DNA of 64,000 bases from the NCBI GenBank assembly GCA_964023205.1, contig OZ026844.1:25642934-25706933 (forward strand). Reading direction: 5' to 3'. Shown in pieces: positions 59,201 to 64,000 of this stretch. Position numbers and translations under genes: made by a program. The notes beneath the pieces were generated by a model that did not search any database, was not told the DNA's origin, and saw only the letters and a program-made list of their open reading frames with translations. The stretch's first letter is position 1; each line of letters starts with the position of its first letter. Origin of the DNA: Lutraria lutraria. Taxonomy: Eukaryota > Mollusca > Bivalvia > Venerida > Mactridae.

Positions 59201-62200
59201 CTTGACAAAGAATATTAAAATCTTCATCAGTTATTCTATTAACATAAATAATACATACATCCATGAATAAACTAGCAGTTTAATGAGTACATACTGAATT
59301 AAATAATTTCTCAGGGGCAGCCTTTGCATTACAGAATGACAAATATTCACCCCATACAAAATCTGCACTTGTCCAACCTGTTCGAAGAAAGATATAAAAG
59401 TAAATAACATAAAAATAAACATTAAACACAAATATGTACATGTAGGTCTTTATTTTTTGAAATGCAGTTTCAAAAACTCAATTAACTTGTCAAACTGTAA
59501 AATTGTACGTAATAATGATAATCACGCAAGTCACCCAGAATCAAGATAAAAAAATTAGTATTATTGATCAGACAAGGAATTTACACAGACAGTAATGAGA
59601 CCATGACAACAAATATTTTCTGATATTCTTTTCCTTTCTCCATGAGATGACCTATTGACCTCAAAATCAATATGGGGTCATCTACATGTCATGACCAACC
59701 TCACTGCCATGTCTGAGGGTTATTTGCTGGACAAAGTCAGGATACAGACAGACAGATAGATTGACAGATCAGCATTTTCAAAGCAATATACCCCCCCCCC
59801 CCACACTTATTATAAGAGGTTGTGCAGCATGAAACAAAATAATAATAGGAATCTACTGACACAAAGTGTACGTATACCTGGAGGTGGAACCATTCGTATT
59901 CCTTTACATTGACACCATGAGACTGGAAATATTCCTAAATATTCACTATTACAGCATATCTTTATACTTCTACGTTTCTCAGGTGCTCTTAAATCATCCA
60001 TCTCCACCACAAAGTAAGTGTTATTTACCACTTCAGTAACAGTGGCTGGACCTATTTGACTCATGCCAGGATTAAGTGCCTCTACCTTCATTCCTACAGC
60101 AAACTGGTGGTTCTTCAATTCTGGCTGATCCTTCAAATATACACAACAATTAGTCATATCATCAGTGATTTACTGTCAAATTTAAATGATTCAGACTGCA
60201 TACATGACATGAAATGAATTAACAGAAATTGAACAGAGAAGGTACCTGAGATACATAGTCAACCTACGCATTTTTAACCAGTTGTCTGAAAATTTAAATT
60301 CATTTACTAAAATGTAGCATGGTACCTTAGTACTTGTTTATACAAAGATTTTCTTTTTCAAGCCACTATGCAAGAGGCTTGAATGACATACTGAATGAAC
60401 TGTATTCTTACAATAACACACACCTTAAAAACATCCTCTGGTACCATAGCTTCTTTACATCCTTTCATTGCTGCATCTAAAATCTCTTTCCATTTCTCGT
60501 CAGTCCGTTCATCATAAATATCTGAAATGACACAAACTACAGTCATTCTGTCAATAAAAACCAACTTTGTGAATTCAGAGGCAATGATAACTGCAAGGAC
60601 TAGAATAAAAGAAATTATACTTAGATTATACTAAAGTATATAATTGCTTTCCCTTAACGTATCTGACTTAGATAAAATCGCTAAAATAACGTAAAATTAT
60701 ATTTTACATTATTTAGAAAGATTAAATATCATACTTTAATACCAAGCAACAAAGAATTCTAACCGACCGCTCAAAAATGGTGTTTTATTGCGATAAATAC
60801 TGCACCACTTTATCGACTTTACCTTAATCAGCGTTAAACATCTCTAACGTAATGTGCATTGTATTGGTACAATATGATACTATTAATTCATTAATGACAA
60901 AAATTTGTAATAAAATCTCCAACTAGACATCAAACCTGGGTGTGGTTTCAATTATTGAACCGTAAACATAAGCGATTTTGATTGGCTATCAAAATTGAAT
61001 GGGGTGTGTCAAATTCGTTGATTTCATGAGACGATAATGATCTGACACTTTGATTGTTAATTGCTCAGCTTAAAATCAAAGGCCTGAAGGCCTGAAATGA
61101 GATGAATTTTGTGATGCAGGGATATCTCTGAGTCGATACAAAATTTAAAACAGTATCAATAATTCTGTCCGAAACAAGGACTTAGTACTGTTAATTTAAT
61201 CAAATATTAAAGTTCAAGGATCATATTGCCCGTTTAACCCTTTACTTCATAGCCCCCTAGTAAATTCATCTCATAAAAACACAGTAGGTGTCATTTTCGA
61301 ATTAACATTGATGTAATATTTGATGACGGATTTCAAAGCGGTTTTCGGTATTTTGTAGCGGAAATCTTAAGCTAGGGAACCGTGCCTCAGAATTAGGATA
61401 CTTGTTTTCATTTTTTATCTATGGAGTATTACATAATAAACAGCGGGGTTCTGGGTACGGAATTTCTTTAAAGTCAAATATCTAACTAACTACTTTATCA
61501 AACAAGAGGGCCAAGATGGCCCTTTATCGCTCACCTGAGAACAAAGGCACTATAATTTATGACAAGATAATATAGTTCCCATCCCGTATAATCCATTTTT
61601 ACTTAAGATTTTGAGATCAAAACCAACAATGAAGGTATAATACTGTTAAACAAGCTAAAACGTAGCAAATTTTCTAATCCAAGGGCCCATAACTCTTGAA
61701 GTTGTGGTCTGATTCCACCCATAACTAAATTTGTCCAAGACCGTAAGGTCATACACATTCATTGTAAATATGATTAGGATCGGTGAATAAATGAAGGCGC
61801 TAGAGTGTAAACAAGCTAAAATATACCAATTTTCTAAGTCAAGGGCCCATAACTCTTGAAGTTCTGATAGTAGGTGGGGGTATAATTAAACATATAATAA
61901 ATGGGTATTAGAGATTTCTCTGTTACTATTATTAATTACATGTAATTCATTCACACAAAACAATGACTTTAATTTATATATTGAGCATTAACCTGAGAAG
62001 ATTTTCAACTCATACAGTTATGATATATTTTATGGACTATATCTTCTGAACAGTTGATGAAATTAAATACAGTCAAACCTGTGTTAGAGGCCACCTAAGA
62101 ATAAAGACCACCCTGTGAAGAAAGGACATTCTTTTAATGTCCCCCTGTGAAGAAAGGACATTCTTTTAATGCCCCCCTGTGAAGAAAGAACATTCTTTTA

Positions 62201-63405
62201 ATGCGTCCCTGTGAAGAAAGGACATTCTTTTAATGACCTTCATGGATTATTTACAACAAAATAACCTCCTAATAAAGGCCACCAGTCAATCAAGGCTACA
62301 TTATGACTTTCCCAAGGGTGACCTTTCTTCACAGGTTTGACTGTATACACAATGTTTACTGTGAGGTATTTTGGTACCTGGAGGAGGTCGGTATACACAA
62401 TTCCCCTGTTCAAGTGCCCAGCCTATAGGATGTAATCGAGGATTCAGATAAAACATCCAGAAATGTTTGCTGGCAGACTCTGTACCCTCAAGACGAAGGT
62501 AAAGCCGACCTCCAACATTCTCCAAGACTTGTACAAGCCAAACATGAAGAGGATGAAGAACATCTTGTATCTCTAACATCATTCCAAACTTAATCTGATC
62601 AACAGGAGTGATTCCTGAATTCTGAAAAAAAAAGATGTTTTTTTAAAATACAATGTCCCTGTGACCTTGACCTGGAAATGCACATCCTGTAGAGGTTGCC
62701 ATGAGGAACGAACATATGATGTTTGATGATTGTGGTTGGATTTTATAGGCAAGGTTAAAGTTAGGTGCCAACTGAAAGACAGACAAGACAGGCCAAAAAC
62801 AACATGCCCCACATCTATTGATACATGGGCATAAGAATGAATTGGTCACAGTTCAAGTATTTTGTAATGATTTGAGAATGACTAAATTCAAATTTTCAAC
62901 CCCATCTAATTAATCATCACATAAATATCTATCTAACAATTCATATACATGGCAAACTTATAGTACATGTTTCTCAACCAGGGTTCTTGCTACAATCTTC
63001 GAAGATGGGACACCTGTCCCCATGGTCACAAATTTATGGGGACACTTTCAGAAATCAAGGGACATAAAGATTTCTTATCAGTAAAAATACTGTAAATGTT
63101 TAAATGGATCATTTTTTGAAACTGGTTCATTTATTGATTATAAGTACATAACTAAGTAACATTTAGTACGCTCCATAGTTTTTTAACAAATACAGTCAAA
63201 ACTCGTTATATCGAACTTTGAAGGAACAAGGAAACCTCTTTCTCCCTACGTGAAAACAAGAGTGACAAATAATGTAATGTCATCACAGAAATACTTAGTC
63301 AACTAAAGAATGCAACCTTTTCCAAAAAACTGGAAGGTGCAGTCCTAGCTCCAGTTAATGACTCCAGTAGAAATGATCTCCAATCACTGACTTTGTCTTT
63401 TATAT
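41099..63405 (-). CDS. SFMBT: SFMBT orthologue (Scm-like with four MBT domains), 5' end beyond window
   Basis: Gene-level entry for fourteen exons: 63317-63405, 62378-62621, 60424-60521, 59878-60130, 59295-59377, 57685-57944, 56428-56477, 55668-55792, 49143-49252, 45808-45983, 44713-44928, 44299-44453, 42622-42783 and 41099-41236. All introns are GT-AG and all phases agree, giving 719 codons and a TAG stop. Order of domains: end of MBT1 region, MBT2 (about 31-112), MBT3 (113-228), MBT4 (230-342), SLED (about 361-505), basic linker (about 505-620), SAM (about 638-719). Several MBT repeats followed by SLED and a C-terminal SAM separates SFMBT from MBTD1 and L3MBTL2, which lack SLED, and from SCM, which has two MBT repeats. 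From family knowledge, the fly protein pairs with Pho/YY1 in PhoRC, MBT domains read mono- and dimethyl-lysine, and SAM links to other Polycomb proteins. MBT1 and the N-terminus lie past 64000. Confidence 0.9.
41632..42503 (+). repeat. Family A element, copy 4
   Basis: Head GGGCAATGATGGCCC plus TTTATTGCTCACCTGAGAAC, about four core units of 160 bp, tail AAAAGCTCACTGGATGAATC AGGTGAGC. In the last SFMBT intron. Confidence 0.87.
42622..42783 (-). CDS. SFMBT: SFMBT exon: SAM domain, first half
   Basis: 162 nt, phase 0-0. Acceptor TTTGTTTTTTCAG, donor CAG|GTGCGT. After [20 protein letters not shown] it enters the SAM domain: [20 protein letters not shown] then ARIMKEQ. The W-S-V-x-x-V-x-x-(Y/F)-I start is diagnostic of the Polycomb-type SAM. 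Confidence 0.9.
43242..44104. mobile_element. TTAA (piggyBac-type) MITE interrupted by another MITE
   Basis: Perfect ends TTAAAGGGGCATACCCTACA at the left and its inverse at the right (about 23 bp), TTAA at both edges. Without the nested element (43398-43903) it is about 350 bp. No transposase. Confidence 0.83.
43398..43903. mobile_element. 506-bp CAAGGACTT MITE with 33-bp TIRs and 7-bp duplication
   Basis: Perfect 33-bp inverted ends (43398-43430 against 43871-43903) starting CAAGGACTTATATACATACA; CTATGAA at 43391-43397 and 43904-43910. No coding beyond a chance short frame. It is the full-length relative of the two palindromes at 31738 and 32162. A 7-bp duplication is not typical of hAT (8) or mariner (2); a Dada-type or P-type relation is conceivable but unproven. 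Confidence 0.85.
44299..44453 (-). CDS. SFMBT: SFMBT exon: linker before SAM
   Basis: 155 nt, phase 1 to 0. Acceptor AAACACAAAG (weak pyrimidine tract), donor AAG|GTATTT. Peptide [20 protein letters not shown] then [18 protein letters not shown] and QGLKKYK. No domain known to me; accepted on phase fit on both sides and its basic character like the neighbouring exon. Confidence 0.68.
44713..44928 (-). CDS. SFMBT: SFMBT exon: basic linker with nuclear-signal-like cluster
   Basis: 216 nt, phase 1 to 1. Acceptor TTTAATTGAAG, donor G|GTAAGT. Peptide starts [20 protein letters not shown], then [19 protein letters not shown] (strong basic cluster) and ends in an acidic DYDDDEGG. An alternative acceptor AAAATAG|GTAATA 35 bases inside is visible, but its phase does not fit. 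Confidence 0.8.
45176..45735. repeat. Family F dispersed repeat, copy 1
   Basis: Shares blocks with 55942-56345 in the same orientation: AGAGCTTGTCACAGAC, ATGTTATTTTTGC, AATGGACTGGTTCTTATGCA-like words, AAAAGAAATGGGATGG, ATGATTCCAGTATAGCCCC. No ends were defined. In an SFMBT intron. Confidence 0.6.
45808..45983 (-). CDS. SFMBT: SFMBT exon: SLED domain, end
   Basis: 176 nt, phase 2 to 1. Acceptor ATTTTACAG, donor A|GTGAGT. Motifs [38 protein letters not shown] and [12 protein letters not shown], the Cys-rich end of SLED. CPENC..xTKTK is a signature of the SFMBT/SCM SLED. Confidence 0.88.
46364..47637 (+). repeat. Family C element, copy 6
   Basis: Head GGGCCAAGATGGCCC plus TATATCGCTCACATGAC, about eight core units, tail AGCTCACCCTGTCACTTTGT GACATGTGAGCTAAAAA. 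The minus-strand open frame of 131 codons through it is made of core repeats. Confidence 0.88.
47980..48620. repeat. Family J dispersed repeat, intact copy
   Basis: GGCATGTTAGACCACAGATT, GTGTAAAAGTAGAAGCAAAG, GCTGGACGAAACAGTAAAAT, GTTAACCAAAAATTAGCCAT, TATCAAGGTCAGATAGAGGT. It serves as the empty site for the hAT-like insertion at 23094-26442. A small direct duplication of CATACCAAGCCTGTCTTT follows at 48635-48690. Confidence 0.68.
49143..49252 (-). CDS. SFMBT: SFMBT exon: SLED domain, middle
   Basis: 110 nt, phase 0 to 2. Acceptor TATTGTAG, donor AA|GTAAGT. Peptide [20 protein letters not shown] then [16 protein letters not shown], continuing the SLED from VLKE to the ...KxxREL-like helix. 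Not visible as a long open frame. Confidence 0.85.
49253..51474. other. SFMBT intron, no recognised content
   Basis: About 2.2 kb of AT-rich sequence between SLED exons. No exon with phase 0-0 and no repeat shared inside the window was noted. Confidence 0.5.
51475..52926 (+). mobile_element. Internally deleted piggyBac element
   Basis: TTAACCCTTTCACTGCCA at the left and its exact inverse at the right; TTAA at both edges. CCCTTT-type ends and TTAA targets are the piggyBac pattern. Plus-strand remains: an ATG at 51741 opening [20 protein letters not shown], stopped by TGA at 51840-51842, and near 52282 an acidic stretch [14 protein letters not shown] that runs to a Cys-containing end with a stop at about 52371. 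The catalytic core is absent, so it is non-autonomous. Confidence 0.82.
51741..51842 (+). pseudogene. Truncated 5' end of the piggyBac-type transposase
   Basis: 33 codons from the ATG ([20 protein letters not shown] and on to DHQNA) before a TGA. Position just inside the left end of the TTAA element suggests the start of its former transposase frame. The identity rests on the element's ends, not on a domain in this peptide. Confidence 0.45.
53126..53842 (+). repeat. Family A element, copy 5
   Basis: Head GGGCCACGATGGCCC plus TTTATCGCTCACCTGAGAAC, about three to four core units, intact tail hairpin AGCTCACCTGATGAATCAGG TGAGCT then AAAAA. The best preserved family A tail. Confidence 0.88.
53843..54212 (+). 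repeat. Family C-like element, copy 7, headless and diverged
   Basis: Starts directly after the family A tail. Two or three diverged core units (TTTACCCAAGATGACATATG, ATATTGACAAAGTTTGATTA) and a tail CACTATGTGCTCAGGTGAGC. No head hairpin. Confidence 0.65.
54421..54974 (-). other. Unexplained 184-codon open exon inside an SFMBT intron; possible alternative last exon
   Basis: Open from the acceptor TGTATTTTAACAG (54975) to a TGA at 54421-54423; the longest open frame in the window. Read in the open frame it needs one base from an upstream exon, exactly what the exon at 56428-56477 leaves; joined to it the junction reads GKESAVL. Visible traits: Ser/Thr-rich first half, a nuclear-signal-like AKRRREE near residue 105, then a predicted coiled coil ([20 protein letters not shown] and on to [10 protein letters not shown]), and a basic end. 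I do not recognise the family. Options: an alternative terminal exon giving an SFMBT form without SLED and SAM, a separate intronic gene fragment, or the accessory end of a captured transposon gene. No AATAAA was found directly downstream. Confidence 0.45.
54975..55667. other. SFMBT intron, no recognised content
   Basis: Upstream side of the 184-codon open exon. AT-rich, no matching repeats. Confidence 0.5.
55668..55792 (-). CDS. SFMBT: SFMBT exon: SLED domain, first part
   Basis: 125 nt, phase 1 to 0. Acceptor ATGTTCTAG, donor GAG|GTCAGT. Peptide [20 protein letters not shown], then [14 protein letters not shown] and DLVLKE. The YxNxxCFSGPYLxKGRI...LPxxVGPG pattern marks the Scm-like embedded domain (SLED), which in SCML2 is reported to bind DNA. 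Confidence 0.9.
55942..56345. repeat. Family F dispersed repeat, copy 2
   Basis: AGAGCGTGTCACAGACGTGA, ATGTTATTTTTGCAAAGTAA, GGTTCTTATGCATGACACAC, AAAAGAAATGGGACGG, ATGATTCCAATATAGCCCC match 45176-45735. A 76-codon plus-strand open frame across it is not credible as a gene. Confidence 0.6.
56428..56477 (-). CDS. SFMBT: SFMBT short linker exon between MBT4 and SLED
   Basis: Only 50 nt, phase 2 to 1. Acceptor TTATGTTTTAG, donor G|GTAAGT (strong). Peptide [15 protein letters not shown]. Skipping it would shift the frame, so inclusion must be constitutive for the full-length protein. Its phase 1 donor also fits the unexplained exon at 54421-54974. Confidence 0.75.
56900..57358. mobile_element. 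pogo/Tigger-like MITE
   Basis: CAGTAAAACCCTGATTATCC at the left and inverted CAGTAAAACCCCGATTATCC at the right, TA on both sides (56898-56899 and 57359-57360). TTATCCGAA words recur inside. CAGT...TTATCC ends with TA targets are typical of Tigger/pogo elements. No transposase left. Confidence 0.85.
57450..57660. repeat. Family I dispersed repeat, copy 1
   Basis: ATGACCTTGACCTACAGACC, TGCAACCAACATATGAAGTTT, TAGGCAAGGTTAAGTAGG and ACAGACAGACAAGCC resemble 62640-62830. Directly next to the donor of the MBT4 exon. Confidence 0.6.
57685..57944 (-). CDS. SFMBT: SFMBT exon: MBT4 core
   Basis: 260 nt, phase 0 to 2. Acceptor TGTCTCAG, donor GA|GTAAGT. Motifs: [47 protein letters not shown] and YQLKPP, followed by a basic tail [10 protein letters not shown]. 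In this family the fourth repeat is the one best placed to bind methyl-lysine; the D-x-D-S-x-x-I-F-P-V-G-W-C region here is intact. Confidence 0.9.
58024..58783 (+). repeat. Family B element, copy 6
   Basis: Head GGGCCATGATGGCCC plus TATATCGCTCACCAGA, about three core units, the GGTAGAGCTTCATGCAAGGA segment, tail GAGCACTTTGTGCTCTGGTG then AGCTAAAAA. Confidence 0.87.
58784..59294. other. SFMBT intron, weak SINE-like trace only
   Basis: 58860-59045 holds CTAACCAGTTTTCCTGGACT and CTAACCACCATGGCC, vaguely like the minus-strand end of the tRNA-derived SINE but too diverged to call. Confidence 0.35.
59295..59377 (-). CDS. SFMBT: SFMBT exon: MBT4 arm
   Basis: 83 nt, phase 1 to 0, not represented by any long open frame. 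Acceptor CTTCGAACAG, donor TCA|GTATGT. Peptide [20 protein letters not shown] then PEKLFNS. The W-x-x-Y-L ... A-x-A-x-P arm pattern and the double phase fit support it. Confidence 0.83.
59878..60130 (-). CDS. SFMBT: SFMBT exon: MBT3 core
   Basis: 253 nt, phase 0 to 1. Acceptor ATATTTGAAG (poor pyrimidine tract), donor G|GTATAC. Motifs: [44 protein letters not shown] and MVPPP. The PVSWC is the usual PVGWC position with Ser. Typical MBT core. Confidence 0.88.
60424..60521 (-). CDS. SFMBT: SFMBT exon: MBT3 arm
   Basis: 98 nt, phase 1 to 0. Acceptor GTCATTTCAG, donor AAG|GTGTGT. Peptide [20 protein letters not shown] then [12 protein letters not shown]: the helical arm preceding the third MBT core. 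Confidence 0.85.
60640..61490. repeat. Family D dispersed repeat, copy 3, with a family E segment inside
   Basis: 60640-61040 matches 31410-31935, and 61320-61490 matches 31960-32115. Between them 61078-61265 is family E copy 2. At about 60880 the sequence reads through the site that carries the 36-bp palindrome in copy 1. Confidence 0.72.
61078..61265. repeat. Family E dispersed repeat, copy 2
   Basis: Nearly identical to 34280-34470 (GGCCTGAAATGAGATGAATT through ATAGCCCCCTAGT). Whether this is an insertion or a module of family D is not clear, as no target duplication was found. Confidence 0.68.
61500..61868 (+). repeat. Family A element, copy 6, right-truncated
   Basis: Head GGGCCAAGATGGCCC plus TTTATCGCTCACCTGAGAAC and about two core units, ending after CATAACTCTTGAAGTTCTG without a tail. 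Confidence 0.82.
62070..62343. mobile_element. mariner/Tc1-like MITE with an internal minisatellite
   Basis: CAGTCAAACCTGTGTTAG at the left and inverted CAGTCAAACCTGTGAAGA at the right, TA on both sides (62068-62069, 62344-62345). About four copies of a 31-32-bp unit with CCCTGTGAAGAAAGGACATT at 62118-62240. The unit resembles the element's own right end, which suggests terminal sequence was amplified inside. Confidence 0.78.
62378..62621 (-). CDS. SFMBT: SFMBT exon: MBT2 core
   Basis: 244 nt, phase 0 to 1. Acceptor TTTTTTTTTCAG, donor G|GTACCA. Peptide opens [20 protein letters not shown], followed by [33 protein letters not shown] and VYRPPP, the complete five-strand MBT core. The GWA ending in place of GWC is usual for the second MBT repeat of this family. 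A mariner-like element (62070-62343) ends 34 bases from the donor. Confidence 0.88.
62640..62830. repeat. Family I dispersed repeat, copy 2
   Basis: TGTGACCTTGACCTGGAAAT, ACGAACATATGATGTTTGAT, TAGGCAAGGTTAAAGTTAGG, ACAGACAAGACAGGCC; homologous to 57450-57660. It starts 18 bases from the MBT2 exon acceptor. The minus-strand open frames here are shadows. Confidence 0.6.
63317..63405 (-). CDS. SFMBT: SFMBT exon (first in window): end of MBT1/start of MBT2 arm
   Basis: 89 nt, enters in phase 1 (the preceding exon lies outside the window), ends in phase 0. Peptide [20 protein letters not shown] then TAPSSFLEK, the W-x-x-F/Y-L ... A-P arm helix that starts an MBT repeat. Acceptor TTTATTTTCAG is fine; the donor AAG|GTTGCA is weak, but the phase fit and the next exon support it. 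Confidence 0.75.
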
Positions 63406-63481
63406 CTGAAAATAAATTGTCAACTTTTTTCACTATAAACATACATTTGATCTTCATTTTATAGCTACATGTCTTAAGTTG

Positions 63482-63692
63482 TTTGTTTGTTTGAGTTTTA
63501 CGCCCCTTTGCAACAGTCTTGAGTCATATGAGGCAGACAGTTCACCTAACCATTGTTCCGGGGAAGAACCGGTACAAGACTCCAACCCTTCGTAAGCAAC
63601 TGCCTACTTTCTCACATAAAGGGCTCAAATCCATGACCCTTTATCAGTGAGAGGTTACAGTGATTTGAGGTCAGCGACCTTTAACCACTCTT
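63482..63692 (-). mobile_element. tRNA-derived SINE, minus strand
   Basis: On the plus strand it reads TTTGTTTGAGTTTTACGCCC, CAGACAGTTCACCTAACCAT, AAGCAACTGCCTACTTTCTC, GAGGTTACAGTGATTTGAGG, GGTCAGCGACCTTTAACCAC, the reverse of 32731-32975. It ends at the box A side without the first few bases. Confidence 0.8.
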
Positions 63693-63966
63693 CTTCAAGT
63701 TATGAACTAAAATAAACATTGTTTGATTTGAGTATAATAACAGGGTTTTCATTAATATTCAGTACAACAGATTTTATGAAAGTAACCAACTTGGCTGGGG
63801 GTCACCTAGTTTATAAGCATTTCAAACTTGGGGATTGTACCCTATTTTTTGTAGTTTTAACCGATGATTTTCATTGGCAATCAGTTCTTAATGAAAACCC
63901 TGATGATAAAAATCATTTTCAAATTCAATTGTGACAGCATTGAACTGATGATTCAAACAATATTAA

Positions 63967-64000
63967 TACAAGAGGGCCACATTGGCCCTTTATCGCTCAC
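63967..64000 (+). repeat. Family A element, copy 7, cut by the window edge
   Basis: Only the head GGGCCACATTGGCCC plus TTTATCGCTCAC is visible. Confidence 0.8.

Overview
The window is eukaryotic: AT-rich, intron-rich and packed with transposable-element debris. The abundant repeats that start with a GGGCCANNATGGCCC hairpin followed by TATCGCTCAC, and end with GTGAGCTAAAAA, together with cores rich in TGACCTTGACC, look to me like those of bivalve mollusc genomes. This is recalled resemblance, not a search, so treat 'bivalve' as likely and any genus as unknown. No bacterial-style genes, rRNA, tRNA genes or CRISPR arrays were seen.

Two protein-coding genes are supported, both on the minus strand and both cut by the window edges. 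(1) An MDM1 orthologue (centriole/microtubule protein) starts at 31106 with an 18-nt coding exon and runs leftward through eleven exons to position 7, continuing past the left edge. Every splice phase agrees across the model (428 codons). Four consecutive phase 1-1 exons, plus the start of the next exon, each carry one copy of an EPxxQxKKR motif. (2) An SFMBT orthologue (Polycomb-group Scm-like protein with four MBT domains) enters from the right edge and is read leftward through fourteen phase-consistent exons to its stop codon at 41099-41101. The visible part (719 residues) holds the end of the MBT1 region, MBT2, MBT3, MBT4, an SLED domain, a basic linker and a C-terminal SAM domain. An unexplained 184-codon open exon (54421-54974) lies in the same orientation inside an SFMBT intron. 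It is phase-compatible with the exon before the SLED domain.

The rest is introns and a 10-kb intergenic stretch (31.1-41.1 kb) built from nested mobile elements. Three families (A, B, C) share head and tail hairpins but have different tandem-repeat cores. Others include tRNA-derived SINEs, hAT-like, mariner-like, pogo/Tigger-like and piggyBac-like (TTAA) elements, a 636-bp higher-order tandem repeat, and several dispersed repeats of unknown type. Target-site duplications and uninterrupted sibling copies allow the insertion order to be read. The most unusual signals are 36-bp and 40-bp elements that are just two terminal inverted repeats joined together, each flanked by its own 7-bp duplication, and the repeated-exon array in MDM1.
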